The notes beneath the pieces are model-generated. The model was given only the letters and a program-made list of their open reading frames with translations, was not told the DNA's origin and searched no databases. Shown here piece after piece: positions 1 to 6,222 of a stretch of DNA of 6,393 bases. Each line of letters begins with the position of its first letter. The stretch's first letter is position 1. The translations under genes were made by a program, and so were the position numbers. The DNA comes from Verrucomicrobiia bacterium (GTDB lineage: Bacteria > Verrucomicrobiota > Verrucomicrobiia > Verrucomicrobiales > Akkermansiaceae), in the NCBI GenBank assembly GCA_947460915.1, contig CANHKJ010000185.1, forward strand, positions 1 to 6,393, in the 5' to 3' direction.

Positions 1-64
1 CAAGGATTTCCTCGGTGAAATCGGCGGCACCAGCATCGAACTCATCGAGGAGGAACCTGCCTAA
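1..64 (+). CDS. actD: ActD C-terminus (ACIII membrane subunit, partial)
   Basis: Only the last 20 codons and the TAA stop (62-64) are in the window; the first complete codon starts at base 2. The visible tail reads KDFLGEIGGTSIELIEEEPA. The motif of a short helix, then Gly-Gly, then an acidic end resembles the end of DUF3341/ActD proteins, which are single-subunit membrane components of alternative complex III. The identification rests mainly on position: ActD directly precedes ActE in the conserved actABCDEF order, and actE begins 25 bases after this stop codon. Nothing can be said of its membrane segments because they lie upstream. Confidence 0.75.
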   Translation, partial: KDFLGEIGGTSIELIEEEPA

Positions 65-88
65 TCATTCCACACTTTTCTTTTCCGC

Positions 89-790
89 ATGAAATACTTT
101 TTTCTTATCTACGCCATCGTCGCAGTCTCTGTGGTAGGCATTTTCAAATATCGCGGCCACACGTTCAGCGAGCCGCCGATCCGTCTGTTGCCAGACATGG
201 ATGACCAAGATGTGCTCAAGGCACAAAAACAAGATGCCTTTTTCGCCGATGGCCAAGGAGCTCGTCAGCCCGTAGCAAACACCGCACCACTTGGTTTCCA
301 GGCCGATGGAGCCAATGAACTTGGTGGCATTCCCGAGTATGAATTCTCTGGCGGTGCTGGATATTATTTCAGTGGTCACGTCGGCGATTATTTCGGCACG
401 GGCATGCCAGAAGAGCTGAAATTGACCGAAGCCAGCGCTGTGGAGCTTCTCAAGCGCGGTGAAGAACGCTACAATGTCTATTGCTCTGCATGCCACGGTG
501 TTTCTGGAAACGGTGCTGGCATCACAGCCCGCTACGGAGTTCCCGGGATTGCCAATCTCACAGGCACTCCTTATGCCGCAGCTACCTATCCTGATGGCCG
601 ATTGTTCGAAGTCATCACTAAGGGCAAAGGCAACATGTCTGGCTACGGATACAACATCCCCGTCCGCGATCGCTGGGCCATCATCGCCTACATCCGCGCT
701 CTGCAACTGTCTCGCAGTGTTCCTTTGGAGTCCGTCAAGGATGCCTTTGAAGCAGGCATGAAACAACAAGGCGCTGCGCCGATTCAATAA
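89..790 (+). CDS. actE: ActE, monohaem cytochrome c subunit of alternative complex III
   Basis: This is a 233-residue periplasmic electron-transfer subunit of ACIII, which takes quinol electrons from the core subunits and passes them to a downstream acceptor. Residues about 3-19 form a hydrophobic N-terminal segment, either an anchor or a signal peptide. There is no lipobox cysteine; the only cysteines are those of the haem site. Residues 29-70 contain the family's proline/aspartate-rich stretch (PPIRLLPDMDDQ, then FFADGQGARQP), typical of ActE. The haem c motif is CSACH at 132-136. The likely axial ligand is Met183 in GNMSGYGYNIP, followed by the characteristic DRWAIIAYIRALQ helix. The ATG at 89 is the first in frame after the actD stop and leads straight into the hydrophobic segment. 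No Shine-Dalgarno sequence precedes it. Length and layout are normal for the family, and no defect is seen. Confidence 0.93.
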   Translation: MKYFFLIYAIVAVSVVGIFKYRGHTFSEPPIRLLPDMDDQDVLKAQKQDAFFADGQGARQPVANTAPLGFQADGANELGGIPEYEFSGGAGYYFSGHVGDYFGTGMPEELKLTEASAVELLKRGEERYNVYCSACHGVSGNGAGITARYGVPGIANLTGTPYAAATYPDGRLFEVITKGKGNMSGYGYNIPVRDRWAIIAYIRALQLSRSVPLESVKDAFEAGMKQQGAAPIQ

Positions 791-826
791 TTTTCCCGAA
801 CCAATTTCCTTAAATTTCTAAGCACG

Positions 827-2242
827 ATGTCCCATCACGTCACATCCCACGAAATCCCCGTCAACGGCGAGCACTTGGACAAGTCCAAAATCGCCAAGGC
901 CAAAACCATTGCTCTCGCGGTCATGGTGATTGGCAGTCTGTTGAGCGTTTATTTTCTGTTCTTTGCTCCCAAAGCACAACAAGGCTCTTATTCCTATTCT
1001 TGGGTTTTTGCGTTGTTCTATTTCTTTACACTGGCTCTAGGTGGTTGCTTCTGGACATTGCTTCACAACGTATCGAACAGCGGCTGGGGCACCAGTGTGC
1101 GTCGTGTGATGGAGAACGTCGGTTCGGTGTTTCCATGGTTGAGCATTTTCGCGATTCCATTGCTTTTCCCCAGCGTTCAGTCGTATCTTTATGAGTGGAT
1201 GAACATGCACCGTAAAGTGGGTGGCGACATCCCCACCATGACTCTGATCAGCGAATGGCTCGCAGGTTCATGGAACTGGGTGCTCAATGGCTTTCGCTAT
1301 ATTTTCACCGGTGAAACCGTTCCCATGGCATCGACCATGGCAGATCGTTTGCATCACACTGATCACTTGATGTTCAACAAACACTGGTTCATGAACTTGC
1401 CATTCTGGTATTTCCGCACGATCATGTTCTTCTTGGGACTTGGCTACGTGATCTATCGTTTGCGCAAACTATCTACCGCTCAGGACACCGATCCGAATCC
1501 TGGTACCGTGCATCTTTTCACCGCTCGTCGTCGCGCTGCTGCTTTCTTGCCAATTCTCGCATTGACCGTGACTTTTGCTGCGTTCGATTGGTTGAAAGGC
1601 ATGGACTACACCTGGTTCTCGACCATGTATGGTGTGTATATCTTCGCAGGTTGCGCCATTAACTCCATGGGCGTAATCATCATCACCACTTACCTGCTGC
1701 GTCGTTCGGGTTACCTCAAGAACGTTGTCTCCCAAGAGCATTTCCATATCATGGGCAAATTGCTTTTCGCCTTCACGGTGTTCTGGGCCTACGTAACATT
1801 CTCGCAGTTTTTCTTGATCTGGTATGCGAACATCACCGAGGAAACCAAGTATTTCTTGATCCGTAATACCGAAGGCTGGAACATCGCCAGCATCGCTCTG
1901 GTCATTCTGCACTTCGTCGTTCCTTTCGTGATCTTGTTGCAACAGTGGCTCAAGAAAAAGCCTCATTTGCTCAGCGCCGTAGCAGTTTACATGCTCTTGG
2001 TGCACATCCTCGACATGTATCTTATTGTGATCCCTGAGCGTGGTATTTCGCTTGGAAACATCGATCACAAAACGTTCGGTGACATCAGCGTTACGATTCA
2101 AGGTGCATGGGTGGGGGATATTCTCGCTTTCATCACTATCGGTGCTGGTTTCGTGTTTTTCTTGCTTCGCGCTCTTGGTCAGCACTCTCTCTACCCACAT
2201 CGCGATCCTCGCATTCTTGAGTCCGCGAATCTCTCTAACTAA
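827..2242 (+). CDS. actF: ActF, NrfD-like integral membrane subunit of alternative complex III
   Basis: This 471-residue polytopic protein is the second NrfD/PsrC-like membrane subunit of ACIII, related to ActC. It forms part of the membrane core for quinol oxidation and possibly proton movement. About ten membrane segments can be read, near 27-46, 57-79, 100-117, 193-211, 236-256, 265-290, 309-332, 351-374, 381-401 and 428-450. A long loop after TM III (about 118-190) contains several His and Trp residues. Recognisable family features are FDWLKGMDYTWFSTMYGVY at 253-271 and a C-terminal HRDPRILES at 458-466, close to the conserved ActF ending. It starts 36 bases after actE. The ATG at 827 gives a short hydrophilic, histidine-rich N-terminus before TM I. 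No cofactor-binding motif is visible, as expected for this subunit. Confidence 0.92.
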   Translation: MSHHVTSHEIPVNGEHLDKSKIAKAKTIALAVMVIGSLLSVYFLFFAPKAQQGSYSYSWVFALFYFFTLALGGCFWTLLHNVSNSGWGTSVRRVMENVGSVFPWLSIFAIPLLFPSVQSYLYEWMNMHRKVGGDIPTMTLISEWLAGSWNWVLNGFRYIFTGETVPMASTMADRLHHTDHLMFNKHWFMNLPFWYFRTIMFFLGLGYVIYRLRKLSTAQDTDPNPGTVHLFTARRRAAAFLPILALTVTFAAFDWLKGMDYTWFSTMYGVYIFAGCAINSMGVIIITTYLLRRSGYLKNVVSQEHFHIMGKLLFAFTVFWAYVTFSQFFLIWYANITEETKYFLIRNTEGWNIASIALVILHFVVPFVILLQQWLKKKPHLLSAVAVYMLLVHILDMYLIVIPERGISLGNIDHKTFGDISVTIQGAWVGDILAFITIGAGFVFFLLRALGQHSLYPHRDPRILESANLSN

Positions 2243-2265
2243 TTTTCACTTTACCACTTTTCATC

Positions 2266-3057
2266 ATGGACCCGTCACAAGACAACCCAATCGTTCGTTT
2301 CAAAGCCTTTTTCTGGGCCCTCGCCGTTTTTGCTCTCTTCGGCATTGCACTCGGTGTGATCGCTCTGGTGAACCGCAAGGCTCCTTCTACTCTGGAGGAT
2401 GTTGCTGCCGTGGCGCGTTATGAAAATATCGCGGCAGTGAAGTCGGAACAAGCCGCTTTGCTCTCTTATAAGGAAGTTGAGCCCGGTAAAACCGTTCAAG
2501 TCAAGCCTGCCGATGTCTATTCAGTTCTCGGAAAAACTCTCGCTGCTAGCAAACCTGCTGCCGTGGAGAAACCCGAGCAGGTGATTCCCGAATCTCCGAC
2601 AGCCAAAGCACTTGCTGAGGCCGCGAAAAATGCTGCACCTGTTGAGATCGTTGAAACCGATGCCAATGCTCCGATCGATCCTGCCGTCATGGAGAAAGGT
2701 AAGGCCGAGTATGCGCTTTGCCAAGCTTGCCACGGTGCCGATGGCAATGGCGTTCCTGGACTCGCTCCGCCACTCGCTGGTTCGGAATGGGTTGTTGGTC
2801 CTGTTGAAAATCCAATCCGCATCGCACTACGTGGTCTTGGTGGTCCGATCAAGGTAAAAGGAGTTGATTACAATCTGCCTGCTCCGATGATGGCTGTGGC
2901 TCACTTGTCCGATGAGCAACTCTCAGCTGTTCTCACCTACGTTCGTAATTCCTTTGGCAATAAAGCTTCTGCCGTCACTCCTGATCAAGTGAAAGCCTTC
3001 CGCGGTGAAGTAGGTGCTCCTGCTTTACAAGCATCTGACCTCAAAGCTCCGAACTAA
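2266..3057 (+). CDS. membrane-anchored monohaem cytochrome c between ACIII and ccoN-like gene
   Basis: This 263-residue protein has one N-terminal membrane anchor (about 13-35), then a long Ala/Lys/Pro/Glu-rich linker (about 37-135), then one class I cytochrome c domain (about 138-235). The haem motif is CQACH at 152-156, followed by GADGNGVPGLAPPLAG. The likely axial ligand is Met208 in LPAPMMAVAHLSDEQ, with Met209 as an alternative. The domain closes with LTYVRNSFGN and a VTPDQV tail, shared with the cytochrome at 5371-6159. No signal-peptidase site is obvious, so the anchor is probably retained, with the haem domain periplasmic. In ACIII clusters coupled to aa3 oxidases this position usually holds the CuA subunit coxB. 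No CuA motif exists here, and the protein probably carries electrons from ACIII to the next subunits. The closest functional label would be a CcoP-like single-haem cytochrome, but that is inference. Confidence 0.85.
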   Translation: MDPSQDNPIVRFKAFFWALAVFALFGIALGVIALVNRKAPSTLEDVAAVARYENIAAVKSEQAALLSYKEVEPGKTVQVKPADVYSVLGKTLAASKPAAVEKPEQVIPESPTAKALAEAAKNAAPVEIVETDANAPIDPAVMEKGKAEYALCQACHGADGNGVPGLAPPLAGSEWVVGPVENPIRIALRGLGGPIKVKGVDYNLPAPMMAVAHLSDEQLSAVLTYVRNSFGNKASAVTPDQVKAFRGEVGAPALQASDLKAPN

Positions 3058-3089
3058 TCTCTTTTTTCAACTGGTAATTTTTTCTCACG

Positions 3090-4589
3090 ATGTCACAAGA
3101 AACTAAACAATCTGCAGAACAAGACGCCATTTTGCGCACGGCCATCGACCGCTCGCTGCGTCATCCGGTGATGTTCTTTTTCACCAGCGGAGCTGCCTGG
3201 CTCGCTGTCTCTTTGCTACTCGGCATCATTGCCACCGCGAAAATGGTCAGCCCTGAATTCATGGATGGCTGCGCATGGTTCACACAAGGTCGTGTGTTTG
3301 CGGCTCACATTTCTACTCTGGTCTACGGATGGGGCTGCCAAGCTGCCTTCGGTGTCTTGATTTGGTTGATCGCTCGTCTTACTCGTCAAGAAAATCGTGC
3401 TTCGGGAATCATTCTTGCTGCAGGTCATGCTTGGAATTTCCTAATTGCTGTCGGCACAGTCGCCATTCTTGGCGGTTACGGTACTGGTGTGCCTTGGATG
3501 GAATTCCCAACAATGATCTGGCCTGCTCTGCTCATGGCATACGCCTTGATCGCGATCTGGACCATGATCCAATTCCGCGTGCGCACAACGGGTGAAGTGT
3601 TTGTCAGTCAATGGTTCGCTGTTGGTGCTCTGGTCTGGTTTCCTTGGATCGTTGCCACTGCCTTCGTTCTGGTTTTCTGTGTTGGTGGTAATCCTCTGAT
3701 GTCCGCAGGCGTTGCCGCATGGTTCCGCTCTGGTATCACATATTTGTTCTTCCTTCCTACTGCAGCTGCTGCTGCATACTACCTGGCTCCGAAAATTTCC
3801 GGTCGCCCCGTTCACAGCTACTCACTCTCACTCATTGGTTTCTGGGTGCTCGCCGTAGTTGGTCCTTGGACTGGGATGCAAAAACTTACCGGTGCTCCGA
3901 TTCCGTTTTTCCTTCCTTACATGGGCGCTGCCGCTGCTGTGTTGATTGGTATTCCTACGATCGCCATCGCAGTTAGCACTCTGCGCACAATGGCTTCGGA
4001 ACCAGGCAAATTTGCTTCGAGCCCGGCGCTGCGCTTTACTGCTACCGGTGTGGTCTGCATGTTGGTTCTTGGTATATCTAGCTCATTCTCGAACTTGCCG
4101 AATTCGACACTTCCATTGACACAATTTAGCATCACGCAATACGGCATGGACATCCTCGCAATCTACGGCTGCTTTAGCTTTGTGATGTTTGGTGCAATTT
4201 ATTTCATCGTGCCCCGTATCACCCGTCGTGAATGGTTATCGAAGCGTTTCATCAAGATGCATTTCTTGTTCTCGATGTATGGTGTGATTGCAGTGGCCGT
4301 ACTCTCTGTGCTCGGTGGTATGCTTCACGGTCAGGGGCAAGAGAATTTCAAATTCACTTGGGATAGCGCCGTGGCTAGTGCCTATCCTTACCAAATGGCA
4401 ACTTTGATCGCCTGGTGCTTCGTGTTGTTCTCGAATGTGTTTTTCTTTGCACACCTGCTCTTGATGTGGATGCGTTTGGGACGCCGTTCTTCTCATCCTA
4501 CTTTGTTGGGTCATGCTCACCTCGATAGTCCACACGGGCCAGAGGGGGACATTGACAACGCTGGTCCAGGTTCGGTCATCGCTCACTAA
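3090..4589 (+). CDS. ccoN: CcoN-family (haem-copper oxidase subunit I-like) protein lacking the active-site ligands
   Basis: This 499-residue protein has about 12 membrane segments (near 27-50, 69-97, 105-128, 140-163, 173-198, 207-234, 243-265, 271-297, 314-334, 350-376, 388-411, 434-462), the usual size and fold of cbb3 oxidase subunit I. Family landmarks are TM II with His73 in the low-spin haem b position, MEFP at 137-140, YYLAPKISGRPVHSYSLS at 230-247, and FGAIYFIVPR at 367-376. The catalytic residues are absent. The TM VI CuB histidine region reads AAWFRSGITYLFF, the HH pair region reads VVGPWTGMQKL, and the TM X HxH region reads FSITQYGMDILAIYG. Between residues 114 and 390 the only histidine is His242, on a loop, so CuB and haem b3 cannot be bound as in known oxidases. 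The frame is uninterrupted and the fold residues are kept, so it does not look like a decayed gene. It may be a scaffold, a proton or quinol module, or an electron-transfer partner of ACIII; oxygen reduction is unlikely. The gene symbol reflects homology only. Confidence 0.88.
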   Translation: MSQETKQSAEQDAILRTAIDRSLRHPVMFFFTSGAAWLAVSLLLGIIATAKMVSPEFMDGCAWFTQGRVFAAHISTLVYGWGCQAAFGVLIWLIARLTRQENRASGIILAAGHAWNFLIAVGTVAILGGYGTGVPWMEFPTMIWPALLMAYALIAIWTMIQFRVRTTGEVFVSQWFAVGALVWFPWIVATAFVLVFCVGGNPLMSAGVAAWFRSGITYLFFLPTAAAAAYYLAPKISGRPVHSYSLSLIGFWVLAVVGPWTGMQKLTGAPIPFFLPYMGAAAAVLIGIPTIAIAVSTLRTMASEPGKFASSPALRFTATGVVCMLVLGISSSFSNLPNSTLPLTQFSITQYGMDILAIYGCFSFVMFGAIYFIVPRITRREWLSKRFIKMHFLFSMYGVIAVAVLSVLGGMLHGQGQENFKFTWDSAVASAYPYQMATLIAWCFVLFSNVFFFAHLLLMWMRLGRRSSHPTLLGHAHLDSPHGPEGDIDNAGPGSVIAH

Positions 4590-4619
4590 TTTTTCACCGG
4601 AAACATTTCTCATATCACT

Positions 4620-5333
4620 ATGACTCTCCGCACATTCACTCTCGGCATGATCGCCAGCTTCGGCTCGGCATGGCTCTTCGCTGTGGTTCTGCCATTTTTC
4701 AAAACGCGTGATGTCAAACCCGTGTATTTCGCGGATGGCATCGACGAAAAAACAGGCGTCTATTTTCCGAAACGCACAGGTCAGGTAGCCAACGGAGCCA
4801 AAGTCTATTCGCAAAACGGTTGCTACGTTTGCCACACGCAAGTGGTTCGCCCCACTTACGCTGGAAATGATTTCCATCGCGACGGTTGGGCAGGATTCAA
4901 GGCCGATCCAGATCGTGGTGACACCCGCCGTGAGTCCAATGTGTTCGACTACCAAGGTGAGGAATTTGCACAAATCGGTGTGATGCGCATCGGTCCTGAT
5001 CTTTCGAACGTTGGTTCACGTTATGAAAAAACAGCTCTTGCCTTGAACGAGTTGAATAAAACTAAACTCGGTGATGCATGGAACGATTCGATGAAAACTT
5101 CGCCCGAGGCGCTGTTGTTCGAGCATCTCTACAATCCACGCACCAAGCCGTCGATGCGCTGGTCCACCTGCCCATCAGTGCGCTTCCTCTTCAACGAGCC
5201 TGCACGTGAAGGACTTGCACCATCACCCAAGCCCGAGGCAAAAGCTCTTGTGGGCTACTTGCTCTCGATGAAAAAAAACGATACGGTTCCCGCTTCGATG
5301 AACTACTCTCCACCGAAACCTGCCGCGCAGTAA
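4620..5333 (+). CDS. ccoO: CcoO-type membrane-anchored monohaem cytochrome c with a Cys at the axial-ligand position
   Basis: This 237-residue homologue of cbb3 oxidase subunit II has one N-terminal membrane segment (about 7-27) and a periplasmic haem c domain. Diagnostic features are NGCYVCHTQVVRP, with haem motif C68-x-x-C71-H72, then FHRDGWAGFKADPDRGDTRR, RIGPDLSNVGSRY at 123-135, and FEHLYNPR at 167-174. In ordinary CcoO the last element is followed by a motif of the form S-x-M-P-x-Y-x-x-L, whose Met is the sixth haem ligand. Here the equivalent reads STCPSVRFLF (182-191), which places Cys184 at that position. Met179, five residues earlier, is the only nearby methionine. It starts 30 bases after the ccoN-like stop. 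The upstream GGAA lies about 17 bases from the ATG, too far for a good ribosome site. Family membership is secure; the ligand set is inferred by motif alignment. Confidence 0.9.
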   Translation: MTLRTFTLGMIASFGSAWLFAVVLPFFKTRDVKPVYFADGIDEKTGVYFPKRTGQVANGAKVYSQNGCYVCHTQVVRPTYAGNDFHRDGWAGFKADPDRGDTRRESNVFDYQGEEFAQIGVMRIGPDLSNVGSRYEKTALALNELNKTKLGDAWNDSMKTSPEALLFEHLYNPRTKPSMRWSTCPSVRFLFNEPAREGLAPSPKPEAKALVGYLLSMKKNDTVPASMNYSPPKPAAQ

Positions 5334-5370
5334 TTTTTTGATTTTTCAGCAACCTCTTCCATCTTCTGAT
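5334..5370 (+). promoter_or_regulatory. pyrimidine-rich leader of the last cytochrome gene
   Basis: This 37-base gap between the ccoO-like stop and the ATG at 5371 is mostly T and C (28 of 37 bases) and has no Shine-Dalgarno match. An in-frame TTG at 5338 would add 11 residues. The ATG is preferred because every other gene here starts at ATG after a similar 23-36 base pyrimidine-rich leader. Initiation by an S1- or structure-dependent route is an inference. Confidence 0.45.
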
Positions 5371-6159
5371 ATGTCATCTTCTTCTAACCCCAATCCTAAC
5401 AGTCGCCCTGATCTTGACGACACGATCAACGTCACGACCACACACAACAGTGAATCGATGACGGCTGCTGCTGCGCGGGAAAATCGCAACCCAGGTTCTA
5501 ACAAAGAGCCACTCTCCATCGCTACCTTCGCGGTATGTGCTGTGATTTTCATCGTCGCTGGTTCCGTCATCGGCAATGCGAGCGGCGGATTCTTTAGTTA
5601 CAACACGAACATTAAACCTGAATATGTGCGAGGAAAAGCTCCTGGAGTCGCCGATGATGTGGCCTTGCCACCGAAGCCGATCCTTGATGTTTATGTAAAA
5701 AAAGGTCAATCGCTTTACAGCGCCAAGTGCAATGGTTGCCACGGTGCAGACGGCAAAGGTGATGGTGTCAACTATCCATCCCTTGTAGGCTCCGCATGGT
5801 CCACAGGCCATACCGAGCGCTTTTCTCAAGTCATCCTCAACGGTCTGCAAGGACCAACCAGCACAGGGAAAGTGTATGGTGCTGGTGTGATGCCTGCCCA
5901 AGGTGGTGGCATGAGTGCGCAAGATTTGGCATTCATCATGACCTTCATCCGCAACAGCTTCGGCAATAGCGTGGGTGACGTTGTGACTCCTGAAATGGCA
6001 CAAGCTGCCATAGACATTGCTGCCAAACGCAGTAACCCGGCAGCGCCTGTTACCGCGGAGGAACTCAAGGAACACGAAAAAGATCTGCCAGGAGAAAAAA
6101 TGGATCCAGCCACCTTGGTCGATCCCATCACCTTCCAAGCCGTCCAGGCGAAGAAGTAA
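5371..6159 (+). CDS. membrane-anchored monohaem cytochrome c in the CcoP position
   Basis: From the ATG at 5371 this is a 262-residue protein. A hydrophilic, Ser/Asn/Thr-rich N-terminus (1-46) precedes one membrane segment (about 47-69), then a single cytochrome c domain (about 105-200) and a charged tail to 262. The haem motif is CNGCH at 120-124, followed by GADGKGDGVNYPSLVGSAW. The likely axial ligand is Met174 in GAGVMPAQGGG. The domain closes with MTFIRNSFGNSVGDVVTPE, closely matching the cytochrome encoded at 2266-3057. It occupies the place of ccoP, but CcoP proteins normally carry two haem c groups and this has only one CxxCH, so the symbol is withheld. It probably docks with the CcoN/CcoO-like proteins and exchanges electrons in the periplasm. 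It is the last gene before the terminator. The tail after about residue 205 (EELKEHEKDLPGEKMDPAT) has no function I can recognise. Confidence 0.87.
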   Translation: MSSSSNPNPNSRPDLDDTINVTTTHNSESMTAAAARENRNPGSNKEPLSIATFAVCAVIFIVAGSVIGNASGGFFSYNTNIKPEYVRGKAPGVADDVALPPKPILDVYVKKGQSLYSAKCNGCHGADGKGDGVNYPSLVGSAWSTGHTERFSQVILNGLQGPTSTGKVYGAGVMPAQGGGMSAQDLAFIMTFIRNSFGNSVGDVVTPEMAQAAIDIAAKRSNPAAPVTAEELKEHEKDLPGEKMDPATLVDPITFQAVQAKK

Positions 6160-6184
6160 TTTTCAGCTAGAGAAAAAATGCAAC

Positions 6185-6214
6185 ACGCCCGCAAGTTCGC
6201 TTGCGGGCGTTTTT
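6185..6214. terminator. intrinsic terminator, probably bidirectional
   Basis: A perfect 11-base-pair GC-rich stem pairs 6185-6195 with 6200-6210 around a TTCG loop. On the plus strand it runs into five Ts (6210-6214). On the minus strand it is followed after six bases by the complement of six As at 6173-6178. It lies 25 bases after the last cytochrome gene and 12 bases beyond the minus-strand stop, so it fits a shared terminator between converging genes. Confidence 0.9.
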
Positions 6215-6222
6215 CGTGGTGG

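Noticed and set aside
65..787. Long minus-strand open frame opposite actE, and similar ones opposite actF (1469-2200), the ccoN/ccoO junction (4236-4973) and the last cytochrome (5374-6138)
   Set aside because: They lie antisense to confidently identified genes, show no recognisable domains, and one spans the junction of two real genes. They reflect the codon usage of the true genes rather than separate genes.
3090..4589. The CcoN-like gene as a decayed pseudogene
   Set aside because: The frame is continuous for 499 codons, the family's membrane segments and several non-catalytic motifs are preserved, and its spacing in the operon is normal. Selective loss of ligands with the fold kept argues for a changed function.
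5338..5370. Upstream TTG start adding 11 residues to the last cytochrome
   Set aside because: It begins only four bases after the preceding stop, lacks a ribosome site, and breaks the pattern of ATG starts after 23-36 base leaders. The extra residues add nothing recognisable.
5371..6159. Calling the last gene ccoP
   Set aside because: CcoP normally has two CxxCH haem motifs and this protein has only one, so the name would mislead.
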